From NCBI RefSeq assembly GCF_902459585.1, contig NZ_CABPSC010000002.1:62001-126000 (forward strand): DNA of 64,000 nucleotides, given 5' to 3'. Made by a program: the position numbers and the translations under genes. Positions 54,244-64,000 of the stretch are shown piece after piece (position 1 is the first letter of the stretch; the number at the start of each line of letters is the position of its first letter). This stretch comes from Pandoraea nosoerga (GTDB lineage: Bacteria; Pseudomonadota; Gammaproteobacteria; Burkholderiales; Burkholderiaceae). The notes beneath the pieces were generated by a model. It did not search any database and was not told the origin of the DNA. It saw only the letters and a program-made list of their open reading frames with translations.

Positions 54244-54518
54244 GACAGGCGGGGCTCCCGGAGAATGCGGCGCGATCGCCCGAAGGGACGACGGACGCCG
54301 ATGGCGGGCTCGGCGCCATGCCGGAGGGCCGACGTCGCGAACCTGCGCCTCAACGCAGGCATTATGCCGCCAACCTCGTCATCTGCCTGCCGGTGGGAAT
54401 CCCGACCTCGTGTCGGCAATGTCTGACGTGCGCGGCGGGGCGCACGAGGCGGCTGCGGCGCCGGGTGCTGACGCGCGGACCATCGACGTGCGCGGCCATC
54501 GCATTCGGCGGCACGATC

Positions 54519-54575
54519 CACACGATCGGGCATGCTTCACACGATCGGGCACGCTCCACACGATCCGGCACGATT
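54519..54575. repeat. 19-bp tandem repeat, 3 copies
   Basis: Three units of about CACACGATCGGGCACGCTC with a few substitutions lie between dadA and nnr. The 54244-54650 gap otherwise holds only the 10-bp repeat just to the right, and I see no supported gene there. Confidence 0.88.
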
Positions 54576-54605
54576 CGGCACAATCAGCGCGACTGGCTGC
54601 GGATG

Positions 54606-54635
54606 GCGCAGTTTAGCGCAGTTTAGCGCGGTTTG
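54606..54635. repeat. 10-bp tandem repeat, 3 copies
   Basis: GCGCAGTTTA twice, then GCGCGGTTTG, just past the dadA stop codon. Confidence 0.85.
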
Positions 54636-54650
54636 GCGCGCCAGCGGGGC

Positions 54651-55943
54651 TCAGCGATCGCGGCGAGCGTGGCGATCGTAGCGGGCGAGCGTGAGCCCGT
54701 CGAGATCGATCTCGGGCGTCTGGCCGGAGATCACGTCGGCGAGAATGCGCCCCGACCCGCAGGCCATGGCCCAGCCGGTGGAGCCGTGGCCGAGGTTGAG
54801 GTAGATGCCCGGCAGGTGCGTCGGCCCGAGCAGCGGCGGGCCGTCCGGCAGCATCGGTCGCGCGCCCACCCAGGCGCGCGCCTCGCGGTACTTGCCGGCG
54901 CCCGGGAACCAGTCCGTCGCCACCTTGTAGAGCGTGGAGATGGCGCGCTCGCGCAGCACCAGTTCGGTGTCGCCGAGCTCGGCCGTCCCGGCAATGCGCA
55001 ACCGGTTGCCCTGCGGCGTGATGGCGGTCTTGTACGACTCGTCCATGACGGCAATGCGAGGGCTGAACAATTCCGTCTTGACGGGCACCGTGATCGAGTA
55101 GCCCTTGATCGGCCAAAGCGGCACGTCGATGCCGAGCGGGCGAAGCAGGGCGGTGCTCGCCACGCCGGCCGCGATCACCACGGCGTCCGCTTCGAGCCTC
55201 GCCGTCTGGCCGGGCACGCCGCTTGCGGCCGTCTCGACGGTGACGCCCGCACGCCCCACGTTCGGGCGCACCGACAGCACGGTCGTCTCGGTGGCGAGCG
55301 TCACGCCGAGCTCACGCGAGATCTGGGCCAGGCGCTTGGTGAACAACGGGCAGTTGCCGGTCTCGTCGCGCGGCAGATGCAGCCCGCCCGCAAGCGGCGC
55401 GTCGTTGGAGATCGCGGGTTCGAGCTTGCGGCATTCGTCGGCGGTGAGCAGGCGGTGCGGGACTTCGTTCTCGGCCAGCATGGCGCGCGCCGGCTCGTTC
55501 AACTTGATCTCGCGCTCGGTGCGAAACAGTTGCAGATAGCCCTGCGTGTGCTCGTATTCGAAGACGTGGACGTCGCGCAGGTCGTGCAGGCAACGCTGGC
55601 TGTAGAACGCCAGGCGCTGCATGCGCTCGCGGTTGGCGCGATAGCGCTCGAGCTTGCACTCGCGCAGCCAGCGCGCGGCCCAGCGCCAGGTGCCGGCCGA
55701 CAGGCCGGGGCGGAAGATGAGGGGGCTCGCGGCGCTGAACATATAGCCGAGCAGCTTGCGCGGCATGCCCGGCGCGGCCCAGGGAGTGACGTAGCCCGGC
55801 GCGATGACGCCCGCATTGCCGAAGCTGCTCTCCTGCGCGACCGTGCTGTTGCGCTCGACGAGCGTGACCGTGTGCCCCGCGGCGGCCAGATAGTAGGCGG
55901 TGCATGTGCCGATAACCCCGCCGCCGATAACGATGACCTTCAT
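54651..55943 (-). CDS. dadA: D-amino acid dehydrogenase
   Basis: About 430 residues. The N-terminal FAD-binding motif is V-I-V-I-G-G-G-V-I-G-T-C-T-A, followed by the DadA-typical S-F-G-N-A-G-V-I-A-P-G-Y-V-T-P-W-A-A-P-G-M-P. The C-terminal end has N-L-G-H-G-S-T-G-W-A-M-A-C-G-S-G. It oxidises D-amino acids, typically D-alanine, to keto acids and ammonia at the inner membrane. The start is ATG at 55943 after TTGGGA. It stands alone, with no alanine racemase next to it, and is divergent from purL. Confidence 0.93.
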   Translation of the reverse strand: MKVIVIGGGVIGTCTAYYLAAAGHTVTLVERNSTVAQESSFGNAGVIAPGYVTPWAAPGMPRKLLGYMFSAASPLIFRPGLSAGTWRWAARWLRECKLERYRANRERMQRLAFYSQRCLHDLRDVHVFEYEHTQGYLQLFRTEREIKLNEPARAMLAENEVPHRLLTADECRKLEPAISNDAPLAGGLHLPRDETGNCPLFTKRLAQISRELGVTLATETTVLSVRPNVGRAGVTVETAASGVPGQTARLEADAVVIAAGVASTALLRPLGIDVPLWPIKGYSITVPVKTELFSPRIAVMDESYKTAITPQGNRLRIAGTAELGDTELVLRERAISTLYKVATDWFPGAGKYREARAWVGARPMLPDGPPLLGPTHLPGIYLNLGHGSTGWAMACGSGRILADVISGQTPEIDLDGLTLARYDRHARRDR

Positions 55944-56152
55944 TCCCAACCGTCTGGTGTGTGGCGAACGCCCGCCCGTTCGCTTGTTAGTGTCGTTCTT
56001 GGTTGTGCGGCCCGGACCCGTGGGGCCTCGCGCCGGTGTTCCAGTGTGTGTCCATCGCGGGGCGCATAGGTTACCAGAGAGCGGCCCGGACCGGGCGGGT
56101 AGATGGCGGAATTCGGTCGCGCGCACTCGGGTATAGCCCAGGGTAAGCAGGG

Positions 56153-56158
56153 TATAAT
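56153..56158 (+). promoter_or_regulatory. Likely -10 box of purL
   Basis: A perfect TATAAT 51 bases before the purL start; no convincing -35 is visible. Confidence 0.5.
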
Positions 56159-56208
56159 CCCGGTTTGTCGTTCCCCCGCGTTTTGAACGCCTCGCCTTCC
56201 GTCCTTCC

Positions 56209-59200
56209 ATGACTCACATTGCCTGCTTCGCCGGCGCCTTGGCGCTTTCCGAATTCCGCCAGCAACGTCTTCTGCAGACCCTGCAAGCCATCGACAGTTC
56301 GATCGTGCGTATCGACGCCCGCTACGTACACCTCGTGGCCAGCGCCGAACCGCTGTCGAGCGAAGACGAGGCGCGCGTGGCCGGGCTGCTCACCTACGGT
56401 GAGCCGGTGCGTGAGGAGCCGGTGGGCGATCAGTTGCTGGTGATTCCGCGCCTGGGCACGATTTCGCCGTGGGCGAGCAAGGCGACCGACATCGCGCACA
56501 ATTGCGGCATCGCCCACGTGCGTCGTATCGAGCGCGCCGTCGAATACACCATCGGTGTGAAGTCCGGCCTGCTCGGTGGCAAGAAGTCGCTCGCGGCCGA
56601 CGTGCTGGCCCGCGTGGCCGACGTGCTGCATGACCGCATGACCGAGACGGTGGTCGCCACGCGCCGTGACGCCGAGGCGCTCTTCGTCGAGCTGCCCGCC
56701 AAGCCGCTGCAGACGGTCGACGTGATCGGCGCCGGTCGCGGCGCGCTCGAAGCGGCCAACCGCGATCTGGGCCTGGCGCTCGCCGACGACGAAATCGATT
56801 ACCTGGTCGACGCGTTCACGACGCTCGAGCGCAATCCGACCGACGTGGAGCTGATGATGTTCGCGCAGGCGAACAGCGAACATTGCCGCCACAAGATCTT
56901 CAACGCACAGTGGACCATCGACGGCCAGCCGCAGGACAAGTCGCTGTTCCAGATGATCAAGAACACGCATCAGTTGCATCCGCAGGGCACGATCGTGGCC
57001 TATTCGGACAACGCTTCGGTGATGGAAGGCGCCGAAGTGGAGCGCTGGTATCCGCGCGGCGCCGACGGCAAGTACGACCGCAGCGTGGAACTCACGCATA
57101 CGCTGATGAAGGTCGAGACGCACAATCACCCGACGGCGATTTCGCCGTTCCCGGGCGCGTCGACGGGCGCGGGCGGCGAAATTCGCGATGAAGGCGCCAC
57201 GGGCCGCGGCTCCACGCCGAAGTCCGGCCTGACCGGTTTCACGGTGTCGAACCTGGCACTGCCCGACGCGCGTGAAGCCTGGGAGAACGATCTCGACGTG
57301 ACGGTGCCGCCGTCGCTGCGCAAGCCCGACGACAAGGGTGCGGACTACGGCCGCCCGGACCGCATCGCCTCGCCGCTGCAGATCATGATCGACGGCCCGC
57401 TCGGCGGCGCCGCGTTCAACAACGAATTCGGCCGCCCGAACCTGGGCGGTTACTTCCGCGCTTACGAGCAGAACGTCGGCGGCCGTGTTCGCGGCTACCA
57501 CAAGCCCATCATGATCGCGGGCGGCATGGGCAACATCGCGGCGCAGCACACTCACAAGCACGACCTGCCGGCCGGCACGCTGCTGATCCAGATCGGCGGC
57601 CCGGGCATGCGCATCGGCATGGGCGGCGGCGCCGCGAGCTCGATGGCGACCGGCACGAACACCGCCGAACTCGACTTCGATTCGGTGCAGCGCGGCAACC
57701 CGGAAATCGAGCGTCGCGCGCAGGAAGTCATCAACTGGTGCTGGCGCCAGGGCGAGGCCAACCCGATCCTGTCGATTCACGACGTGGGCGCGGGCGGTTT
57801 GTCGAACGCATTCCCGGAGTTGGTCGACGGTGCCGACAAGGGAGCCCGTTTCGATCTGCGTCAGGTGCAGCTCGAAGAGTCGGGCATGTCGCCGGCCGAA
57901 ATCTGGAGCAACGAAGCGCAGGAGCGCTACGTGCTGGCTATCGCGCCGGACGACTTTCCGGCGTTCCAGGCCGTGTGCCAGCGTGAGCGCTGCCCGGTCG
58001 CGGTGGTCGGCGTGGCGACGCAGGAGCGGCAGCTCAAGCTCGTCGACCCGATGCACCCCGAGTCGCCGGACCCTGTCGACATGCCGATGGACGTGCTGCT
58101 CGGCAAGCCTCCGCGCATGCATCGCGACGTCAAGCGTGTCAAGGCGGCGCTGCCGCCGGTGGACGTGACGGGGCTCTCGCTCGACGAAGTGGCACGTGCC
58201 GTGCTGCGCCATCCGACGGTGGCGAGCAAGTCGTTTCTCATCACCATTGGCGACCGCACCGTAGGCGGCCTGACCGCGCGCGACCAGATGGTCGGTCCGT
58301 GGCAGGTGCCGGTGGCCGACTGCGCCATTTCGCTGATGGATTACGCGGGCTATCGCGGCGAAGCAATGACGATGGGCGAGCGCACGCCGCTGGCCGTCAT
58401 CGACGCGCCGGCCTCGGGCCGCATGGCGGTTGGCGAAGCCATCACCAACATTGCGGCCGCCCCGATCGCGTCGCTCGACCGGATCAAGCTGTCGGCCAAC
58501 TGGATGGCCGCATGCGGCACGGAAGGTGAGGACGCCGCGTTGTTCGACACGGTCAAGGCCGTCGGCATGGAGCTTTGTCCGGCGCTGGGCCTGTCGATTC
58601 CGGTCGGCAAGGATTCCCTGTCGATGCGCACCAAGTGGGAAGACGCCGGCCGCGCCAAGGACGTGGTCGCGCCGGTCTCGCTGATCGTCTCGGCGTTTGC
58701 CCCCGTCGAAGACGTGCGCGGCCATCTCACGCCGCAACTGCGCCCGGTCGCCGAGGTTGGCGAGACGGTGCTGATCGCGATCGATCTCGGCCGCAACAAG
58801 AACCGTTTGGGCGGCAGTATCCTCGCGCAGGTCACGCAGCAGATCGGCGACGTGGCGCCCGATCTCGACGATCCGGCGGACCTCCGGCGCTTCTTCGACG
58901 CCATCCAGGCGCTCAACCGCGCAGGCAAGCTGCTCGCCTATCACGATCGTTCGGACGGCGGCCTGTTCGCCACGGTGGCCGAGATGGCGTTTGCCGGCCA
59001 TGTGGGCGTGTCGCTCAACGTCGACATGCTCACCCTCGACGAGGGTTTCGAGTCGGACTACGGCGACGCCAAGGACTGGGCGAAGCAGACGATCGGCCGC
59101 CGCGAGGACAAGACGCTGCGAGCGCTCTTCGCCGAGGAACTGGGCGGCGTGATCCAGGTGCGCGCCGCCGAGCGCGACGCGGTACTGCAAACGCTGCGCG

Positions 59201-60240
59201 AAGCCGGTCTGTCGGCCTGCACGAACGTGATCGGCAAGCCCAATACGAACGACGTCATTGAAATCTATCGCGACGCCAGGAAAATCTTCGGCGCGCCGCG
59301 CGCCGAGCTGCAGCGCGTGTGGTCCGAAGTGAGCTGGCGCATCGCACGCCTGCGCGACAACCCGGCTGCGGCTGACGCGGAATACGAAGCGCTCAACGAT
59401 ACGAGCGATCCGGGCCTGTCGCCGAAGCTCACGTTCGACCCCAACGAGGACATCGCCGCACCGTTCATTGCGACGGGCGTGCGCCCGAAGATCGCGATCC
59501 TGCGCGAGCAGGGCGTGAACTCGCATCTGGAGATGGCGTATGTGCTGGACAAGGCCGGCTTCGACACCTACGACGTGCACATGAGCGACCTGCTCGCGGG
59601 CCGCCACTCGCTCGAAGCGTTTAAGGGCTTCATCGCCTGCGGCGGTTTCTCTTACGGGGACACGCTCGGCGCCGGTGAAGGCTGGGCGAAGACGATTCTG
59701 TTCAATCCGGCGCTGGCCGAGCAGTTCGCCGGCTTCTTCAATCGTGCGGACACGTTTGCGCTGGGGGTCTGCAACGGTTGCCAGATGATGAGCAACCTGT
59801 CGAACCTGATTCCGGGCGCGGCGGCGTGGCCCAAGTTCACGTACAACCAGTCGAAGTACGAGGCGCGTCTCACGCAGGTGGAGGTGCTCGATTCGCCGTC
59901 GCTGTTCTTCAAGGACATGGCCGGCTCGCAACTGCCGATCGTCGTCGCGCACGGCGAAGGCTTCGCCAACTTCGGTCTGCAGGGCAACATCGATCAGGCG
60001 ATCGCCGCGATGCGCTTCGTCGATCACCGCGGTCAGCCGACCGAGCAGTATCCGTTCAACCCGAACGGCTCGCCGCGCGGCCTCACGTCGGTGACGACTG
60101 CCGACGGTCGCTTCACGGTCATGATGCCGCACCCGGAGCGCGTGTTCCGCACGGTGCAGATGAGCTGGGCGCCGGCGCAGTGGGGCGAAGACAGCCCGTG
60201 GATGCGCATGTTCCGCAACGCGCGCCGCTGGGTGGCCTGA
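56209..60240 (+). CDS. purL: Phosphoribosylformylglycinamidine synthase (large, fused form)
   Basis: About 1343 residues, the long single-chain form. The N-terminal PurS-like domain is followed by two AIR-synthase-related ATP-binding halves ([16 protein letters not shown], then G-K-D-S-L-S-M-R-T). The C-terminal glutaminase domain has nucleophile Cys in V-C-N-G-C-Q-M-M-S and the His/Glu of M-M-P-H-P-E-R. It converts FGAR to FGAM in purine synthesis using glutamine and ATP. The start at 56209 gives a family-typical N-terminus. Confidence 0.98.
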   Translation: MTHIACFAGALALSEFRQQRLLQTLQAIDSSIVRIDARYVHLVASAEPLSSEDEARVAGLLTYGEPVREEPVGDQLLVIPRLGTISPWASKATDIAHNCGIAHVRRIERAVEYTIGVKSGLLGGKKSLAADVLARVADVLHDRMTETVVATRRDAEALFVELPAKPLQTVDVIGAGRGALEAANRDLGLALADDEIDYLVDAFTTLERNPTDVELMMFAQANSEHCRHKIFNAQWTIDGQPQDKSLFQMIKNTHQLHPQGTIVAYSDNASVMEGAEVERWYPRGADGKYDRSVELTHTLMKVETHNHPTAISPFPGASTGAGGEIRDEGATGRGSTPKSGLTGFTVSNLALPDAREAWENDLDVTVPPSLRKPDDKGADYGRPDRIASPLQIMIDGPLGGAAFNNEFGRPNLGGYFRAYEQNVGGRVRGYHKPIMIAGGMGNIAAQHTHKHDLPAGTLLIQIGGPGMRIGMGGGAASSMATGTNTAELDFDSVQRGNPEIERRAQEVINWCWRQGEANPILSIHDVGAGGLSNAFPELVDGADKGARFDLRQVQLEESGMSPAEIWSNEAQERYVLAIAPDDFPAFQAVCQRERCPVAVVGVATQERQLKLVDPMHPESPDPVDMPMDVLLGKPPRMHRDVKRVKAALPPVDVTGLSLDEVARAVLRHPTVASKSFLITIGDRTVGGLTARDQMVGPWQVPVADCAISLMDYAGYRGEAMTMGERTPLAVIDAPASGRMAVGEAITNIAAAPIASLDRIKLSANWMAACGTEGEDAALFDTVKAVGMELCPALGLSIPVGKDSLSMRTKWEDAGRAKDVVAPVSLIVSAFAPVEDVRGHLTPQLRPVAEVGETVLIAIDLGRNKNRLGGSILAQVTQQIGDVAPDLDDPADLRRFFDAIQALNRAGKLLAYHDRSDGGLFATVAEMAFAGHVGVSLNVDMLTLDEGFESDYGDAKDWAKQTIGRREDKTLRALFAEELGGVIQVRAAERDAVLQTLREAGLSACTNVIGKPNTNDVIEIYRDARKIFGAPRAELQRVWSEVSWRIARLRDNPAAADAEYEALNDTSDPGLSPKLTFDPNEDIAAPFIATGVRPKIAILREQGVNSHLEMAYVLDKAGFDTYDVHMSDLLAGRHSLEAFKGFIACGGFSYGDTLGAGEGWAKTILFNPALAEQFAGFFNRADTFALGVCNGCQMMSNLSNLIPGAAAWPKFTYNQSKYEARLTQVEVLDSPSLFFKDMAGSQLPIVVAHGEGFANFGLQGNIDQAIAAMRFVDHRGQPTEQYPFNPNGSPRGLTSVTTADGRFTVMMPHPERVFRTVQMSWAPAQWGEDSPWMRMFRNARRWVA

Positions 60241-60320
60241 CGTTGCGGTGGCGCATTGCCGATGGCGCGGCGCCGTAACACCATAACGTCATCGGGCCAC
60301 GGCGCCATCACACCATCGCA

Positions 60321-60352
60321 CCGTATCGCCGTATTGCCGTATTGCCGTATCG
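60321..60352. repeat. 8-bp tandem repeat, 4 copies
   Basis: CCGTATCG, CCGTATTG, CCGTATTG, CCGTATCG lie just before the purL terminator hairpin. Confidence 0.88.
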
Positions 60353-60354
60353 AC

Positions 60355-60386
60355 CGCCTGTCCCGCGATGGGGCAGGCGTTTTTTG
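60355..60386 (+). terminator. Rho-independent terminator of purL
   Basis: CGCCTGTCCC and GGGGCAGGCG (one wobble) with a 5-base loop and six T residues, about 115 bases past the stop. Confidence 0.85.
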
Positions 60387-60420
60387 TTCACCGCCGGCCC
60401 TGCTGCCGTGAAGGAATAAA

Positions 60421-60448
60421 AAAACCCGCCGTGCGAACGGCGGGTTTT
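60421..60448 (-). terminator. Terminator of the parvulin gene cluster
   Basis: AAAACCCGCC and GGCGGGTTTT form a 10-bp stem. On the minus strand it is followed by a run of seven T residues (60424-60418), about 28 bases past the parvulin stop. Confidence 0.85.
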
Positions 60449-60475
60449 TCCGCAAAGGGCGTCGCGCGTCTACGC

Positions 60476-61270
60476 TTATTGAATCTTGGCCTTCTTCTCG
60501 AGGCCGTCGATGAAGCCTTGCAGCTTCTCTTCCTGCATCTGCTGCATGAGTTGCGGCTTGACGTCGGACAGCGGCGGAATCTGCGCGTCGCGCGTGTCGT
60601 CGAGCTCGATCACGTGATAGCCGAACTGCGTCTTGACCGGCGTCTGCGAGTACTGACCCTTTTGCAGCTTCTGCAGCGCGTCGGCGAACTCGGGCACGTA
60701 GGCATTGGCAGGCGACCAGTCGAGATCGCCGCCGTTCTGTGCCGAACCGGGGTCCTTCGAGTATTGCTTCGCAAGGTCGGCGAACTTCGCCCCGCCCTTG
60801 AGCTTGGCGATGATTTCCTTGGCCGTGTCTTCGCTCGGCACCAGGATGTGGCGCGCGTGATATTCCTTGTCGCCGAACTGCTTCTTCAGCTGGTCGTAGC
60901 GTGCCTGCACCTCGGCGTCGGTGATCGGCGAGCGCTTCTGGAAGTCGGCGATCAGCGCGCGAATGAGCACGCCTTGCTCGGCCAGCTTGAGTTGCGCCTT
61001 GACGTCGGCCTGTTTGGCCAGACCGTTGCTCACGGCCGCTTGCGTGAGAATTTCGCGCTTGACCAGCTCTTCGCGCACTTGCTGTTGCAGTTGCGCAGAG
61101 TTCGGCTGACCCTGGCGCACCATTTCGCGCACCATGGCGTCGGCGCGCGACACGGGCACCGGCGTACCGTTTACGACGGCAACGTTCTGGGCAAAAGCGG
61201 GGAGGGTAACGGCGGTCAGCGACACGGCGGCGCCGAGCGCCAGCGCCGTGCGGGCGAGTTTCAATGCCAT
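60476..61270 (-). CDS. Peptidyl-prolyl cis-trans isomerase, periplasmic parvulin
   Basis: About 264 residues. A signal peptide (MALKLARTALALGAAVSLTA, cleaved after A-F-A) precedes a SurA-N-like helical region. A rotamase domain follows, with A-R-H-I-L-V, G-G-D-L-D-W and F-G-Y-H-V-I-E-L. It should assist folding of exported or outer-membrane proteins. The ATG at 61270 has AGGA about nine bases upstream; an in-frame start 22 codons earlier would spoil the signal peptide. It lies 62 bases after bolA. Confidence 0.93.
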   Translation of the reverse strand: MALKLARTALALGAAVSLTAVTLPAFAQNVAVVNGTPVPVSRADAMVREMVRQGQPNSAQLQQQVREELVKREILTQAAVSNGLAKQADVKAQLKLAEQGVLIRALIADFQKRSPITDAEVQARYDQLKKQFGDKEYHARHILVPSEDTAKEIIAKLKGGAKFADLAKQYSKDPGSAQNGGDLDWSPANAYVPEFADALQKLQKGQYSQTPVKTQFGYHVIELDDTRDAQIPPLSDVKPQLMQQMQEEKLQGFIDGLEKKAKIQ

Positions 61271-61332
61271 GCTGTTTTTCCTAACGAATGACGAAGGCAA
61301 GATTAATCGACGGGGGACGCGTTTCACGCGGA

Positions 61333-61596
61333 TCACGCTTCGCCCGGGGCGAGCGCGACGATGGCGAGGGCGTGGATGCCGTTCTGCATCAAATCGGCTA
61401 GCGCATCATACACCAGCCGGTGGCGCGCCACGCGGTTGCGTCCGGTAAATGCCGCGGAGACGATCCGCAGGTTGTAATGCCCGCCGGAAGCGGCGCCGGC
61501 ATGGCCGGCGTGGCGGGCGCTGTCGTTCTCCAGTGAGAACTCGAGCGGGGCGAGCGCAGCGGTGAGCCGCGCCTGGATTTGCTCTTCGATGCTCAT
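61333..61596 (-). CDS. BolA-family protein
   Basis: About 87 residues. The BolA fold shows as an N-terminal helix (EEQIQARLTAAL), a G-G-H-Y-N-L-R-I-V-S strand and the R-N-R-V-A-R-H-R-L-V-Y helix with the conserved His that helps bind an iron-sulfur cluster with monothiol glutaredoxin. BolA proteins work in iron-sulfur trafficking and regulation of envelope genes. GGGGAG lies eight bases before the ATG. It is 17 bases after yciB. Confidence 0.92.
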   Translation of the reverse strand: MSIEEQIQARLTAALAPLEFSLENDSARHAGHAGAASGGHYNLRIVSAAFTGRNRVARHRLVYDALADLMQNGIHALAIVALAPGEA

Positions 61597-61613
61597 TGCC
61601 GTGGCTCCCCGGA

Positions 61614-62147
61614 TTACTCGTCCTGCTTGATGTACTTCGCAAGCCACAGGCTTTGCACGACGATGAACACCACCATCAGCCCCATGCCGCCGAAAAGCTT
61701 GAAGTCGACCCAGGTGTCGGTCGAGAAGTGGTAGGCAATCACGAGGTTGAGCGCGCCCATTGCGAGGAAGAACAGCGCCCAGCTGAAGTTCACGGCGCGC
61801 CAGAGATTCTCGGGCAGAGCCATCTGCTTTTCCATCATCGCGCGAATGAGGTTCTTGTCGAAGACCAGTTCCGCCACGAACAGCGTCACGCCGAACAGCC
61901 AGTACAGCGCCGTCGGCTTCCACTTGATGAAGGTCTCGTCGTGCAGCAGCATGGTCGCGCCGCCGAACACCACGATGATGGCGAGGCTCACCCATTGCAT
62001 GGGCTCGACCTTGCGGTGACGCAGCCACATCCAGATGACCTGCACGATCGTGGTGGCGATCGCGATGCCGGTAGCCACATAGATGCCGGCGAACTTGAAG
62101 GCGACGAAAAAGAGGATGACCGGTAGCAGGTCGAAAAGAAATTTCAT
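61614..62147 (-). CDS. yciB: Inner-membrane septation protein A (YciB/IspZ)
   Basis: About 177 residues with five predicted membrane helices, beginning [14 protein letters not shown] and containing the conserved [10 protein letters not shown] and N-L-x-R-A-V-N-x-S-W motifs. YciB takes part in cell-envelope and septum synthesis. The order yciB-bolA-parvulin suggests one envelope-related operon. Confidence 0.95.
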   Translation of the reverse strand: MKFLFDLLPVILFFVAFKFAGIYVATGIAIATTIVQVIWMWLRHRKVEPMQWVSLAIIVVFGGATMLLHDETFIKWKPTALYWLFGVTLFVAELVFDKNLIRAMMEKQMALPENLWRAVNFSWALFFLAMGALNLVIAYHFSTDTWVDFKLFGGMGLMVVFIVVQSLWLAKYIKQDE

Positions 62148-62332
62148 GAAGTCTCGGCTAGGGCGCTTCAGGCTTGCTGCGTCGGCCGCATGCGGCCGGC
62201 CGCGGCGAGCCCTGATCGAGCGCGCTCGGACGCGCGTCGGCGCGATTGACGGAAAGCCGCATTATATTTCAAAGCCCCGCGTTCGCCGAAATGGGCGGCG
62301 CCGCAGAGACACGGTGCCGCGGATTCGGACGA

Positions 62333-62758
62333 TTACCTGACGATCTCGATGCGCTTCACCTCGATGTCGTTGGGACGGAAACGGTGGCGGTCGACTTCGC
62401 CGGTGATCCGAACGCGCGTCCTGTCATTGATGACCTGGCCCGGCGGCAGATACTTGTCGTCGAGGTCGATCTCGATGGTCTTGCCGGCATCGTCGCGGAA
62501 CGTGTAGTGCTCGTGCCGGAGTTTGTTGACGATGAATCCCTCGATCACCGCGGTGGCGTCGTCCGGTGCGGCGAGCGCCTGCTCGACCGTCACGGCATGA
62601 GGCATGGCGGCCGGCACGGCGATTGTGCCGCCCGCGGCGGCGGGCTGTGCCGACGGCCCCGTGTACTGGGCTTGCGCCTGGCCGACGAGAGCGCCGCTGC
62701 CGGCGATCAGCAGCGCGGCGGCGGCGAACGAACGAAGAGGGTCGGATTTCCCGGGCAT
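62333..62758 (-). CDS. BOF/OB-fold periplasmic protein (YgiW/YdeI family)
   Basis: About 141 residues. A signal peptide (SFAAAALLIAGSGALVGQAQA) is followed by a short Pro/Ala linker and the bacterial OB-fold domain, with V-I-E-G-F-I-V, Y-T-F-R-D-D-A-G-K-T-I-E-I-D-L-D and V-R-I-T-G-E-V-D. Relatives in enterobacteria are linked to stress tolerance and cation binding. AGGAG lies seven bases before the ATG at 62758. Confidence 0.85.
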   Translation of the reverse strand: MPGKSDPLRSFAAAALLIAGSGALVGQAQAQYTGPSAQPAAAGGTIAVPAAMPHAVTVEQALAAPDDATAVIEGFIVNKLRHEHYTFRDDAGKTIEIDLDDKYLPPGQVINDRTRVRITGEVDRHRFRPNDIEVKRIEIVR

Positions 62759-62899
62759 GGATCGGCTCCTGTTTTGCGTTGAACACATACGCAGCTTAAC
62801 AGCCGGAACTGCCGATTCTTGCAAGAATGCCCTGGTATTCGCGACATTTCACTGATCTGGCACAAGAAATGAGCGGATTCCAGGGCGGGGGGCCGAGGT

Positions 62900-62943
62900 G
62901 TGGCCGCCGAGTGGCCGCCGAGTGGCCGCCAAGTGGCCGTCAG
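62900..62943. repeat. 11-bp tandem repeat, 4 copies
   Basis: Two perfect GTGGCCGCCGA units, then GTGGCCGCCAA and GTGGCCGTCAG, between the BOF gene and msrB. Confidence 0.88.
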
Positions 62944-62982
62944 GCGGCCGCATTGGTCACGATTGGGGTGGGCGGGCCTGGT

Positions 62983-63405
62983 TCAGGCGTCCCCTGGCTT
63001 GTCGGACGCGCCGTCCCTGTCCTCGAAGTTGAGCGACGCCGAGTTGATGCAGTAACGCAGGCCGGTGGGTTGCGGACCGTCTTCGAACACGTGGCCCAGA
63101 TGAGCGTCGCAGTTGTGGCAGCGCACTTCCACGCGCACCATGCCGTGGCTGTAGTCCATCACCTCGTCGATGCTCGCCTTGTCGATCGGCTTCGAATAGC
63201 TCGGCCAGCCACAACCCGCGTCGAACTTCTCGGTGGACTCGAACAGCGGCGCGCCGCAGCACACGCAGCGATACGTGCCGTCCTTCCAGTGGTCCCAGTA
63301 TCGGCCGGTGAAGGCGCGTTCGGTGGCGGCGTGGCGGGTGACCTGGTACTCGACGTCGTCGAGTTGGGCGCGCCAGTCGGCATCGGATTTTTCCACTTTG
63401 CTCAT
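62983..63405 (-). CDS. msrB: Peptide-methionine (R)-S-oxide reductase MsrB
   Basis: About 140 residues. Two zinc-binding pairs are visible (C-V-C-C and C-H-N-C), with G-C-G-W-P-S-Y and the catalytic Cys in [10 protein letters not shown]. It reduces methionine-R-sulfoxide in proteins. AGGAG lies six bases before the ATG at 63405. It follows selO on the same strand. Confidence 0.96.
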   Translation of the reverse strand: MSKVEKSDADWRAQLDDVEYQVTRHAATERAFTGRYWDHWKDGTYRCVCCGAPLFESTEKFDAGCGWPSYSKPIDKASIDEVMDYSHGMVRVEVRCHNCDAHLGHVFEDGPQPTGLRYCINSASLNFEDRDGASDKPGDA

Positions 63406-63529
63406 GAGAGTCTCCTGATGGGCGCCGGCATGTGGGTGGCCGACGCGCGTCGAATGTCTTTCGGACCTGTCGCAGATGGGGGCGCGGCGCCGTTTTTGCA
63501 ATGCCCGGCCGGTCTTCCGCGCCGGCCGC

Positions 63530-64000
63530 TCAGGACGAGCAGCTCACTTCGAGCTGTCCGGCCCAGTCGGGCGGCAGATCGGCGTAGCGCTCGAATTCCG
63601 GCTGCTCGTCGTAAGGGCGCGAGAGCACGCGAAGGAGCGTGTCGACTTCGGAGAAATCTTTCTCGCGGGCCTGCCGGATGGCGATCTCGGCCAGATGGTT
63701 GCGCAGCACGTATTTCGGATTGACCAGGCGCATGGCCACCGCGCGCTTCGCGTCGGTGCTGCCTTCGTGCCGCAGGCGCGCCCGATAGTTCGCCGCCCAT
63801 GCATCGAAGCCCTCGCGGTCGATGAACATGTCGCGAATGCGCGCATCCGCTGCGGGGTTCTCGAGCTCCAGCGCTGCCAGCGTCCGAAACAGGCGCGTGA
63901 AGTCGACCCGCCCCTCGTGCATCAACCGGAACAAGCCGTTGATGAGCGTCTCGTCGTCGGCGTGCGACTCGCGCAAGCCGAGCTTGGCGCGCATGCGCAG
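63530..64000 (-). CDS. selO: SelO (YdiU) pseudokinase AMPylator, C-terminal part (runs off window)
   Basis: The last 157 or so residues of SelO; the kinase-like domain lies beyond the right edge. The family C-terminus is clear: [12 protein letters not shown], then D-E-Q-P-E-F and the end V-S-C-S-S, in which the Cys is the position of selenocysteine in animal SelO. SelO transfers AMP to proteins and is linked to the oxidative-stress response. The downstream msrB is on the same strand. Confidence 0.93.
   Translation of the reverse strand: MRMRAKLGLRESHADDETLINGLFRLMHEGRVDFTRLFRTLAALELENPAADARIRDMFIDREGFDAWAANYRARLRHEGSTDAKRAVAMRLVNPKYVLRNHLAEIAIRQAREKDFSEVDTLLRVLSRPYDEQPEFERYADLPPDWAGQLEVSCSS

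Noticed and set aside
54244-54650. Gap between dadA and nnr as a possible small-RNA locus
   Set aside because: It holds tandem repeats but no promoter-terminator pair or T-run that would support an RNA gene.
56071-60132. A 1353-residue open frame on the strand opposite purL
   Set aside because: It is a shadow of the GC-rich codon pattern of purL, with Arg/His-rich composition and no domain; purL itself is unmistakable.

Overview
The window looks like a stretch of core chromosome from a GC-rich betaproteobacterium of the order Burkholderiales, family Burkholderiaceae. The clues are the tig-clpP-clpX-lon-hupB-tRNA-ppiD order, two adjacent cyanophycin synthetases, the minCDE block, a BpeEF/CeoAB-type efflux operon with a lipase-like first gene, and the very high GC content. 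A Pandoraea-like genome is my impression; the sequence alone does not prove it. I see no insertion sequence, prophage, integrase, CRISPR array or rRNA gene.

Layout. 1-2.5 kb: the start of a membrane protein, an HPP-CBS membrane protein and an RcnB-like periplasmic protein. 2.7-11.7 kb: a minus-strand efflux operon (lipase-like hydrolase, adaptor, RND pump, outer-membrane channel) with a divergent LysR regulator and a GNAT gene. 11.9-20.5 kb: a cyanophycin island, with two synthetases on the minus strand and, divergently, a large ABC exporter plus a DUF1854 protein. 20.5-26.5 kb: rdgC, three SDR genes with their TetR and LysR regulators, and two small unknown genes. 26.9-28.8 kb: minCDE. 28.9-39.7 kb: a minus-strand fatty-acid cluster (TetR, FadE-type dehydrogenase, long FabG, MaoC hydratase, thiolase, acyl-CoA ligase, DUF1571 protein). 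40.2-47.3 kb: proteostasis genes tig, clpP, clpX, lon, then hupB and tRNA-Val/tRNA-Asp. 47.3-64 kb: ppiD, tesA with an overlapping divergent ABC ATPase, pgi, nnr, dadA, purL, a parvulin, bolA, yciB, a BOF-domain protein, msrB and the end of selO.

How the genes work together. The fatty-acid cluster encodes each step of beta-oxidation from activation to thiolysis, but it uses a FabG4-like reductase and a MaoC hydratase, which suggests (R)-3-hydroxyacyl-CoA intermediates. The cyanophycin island pairs polymer synthesis with an exporter of unknown substrate. Trigger factor, ClpXP, Lon and PpiD form a folding and degradation neighbourhood.

The least explained parts are the exporter/DUF1854 pair, the lipase-like protein whose nucleophile position is Asp, an SDR lacking the Tyr-x3-Lys pair, tesA and an ABC ATPase sharing their start codons, and a striking number of short intergenic tandem repeats whose units all differ. 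Start sites were chosen from Shine-Dalgarno spacing and family N-termini. Promoters and operators were found by eye and are tentative.
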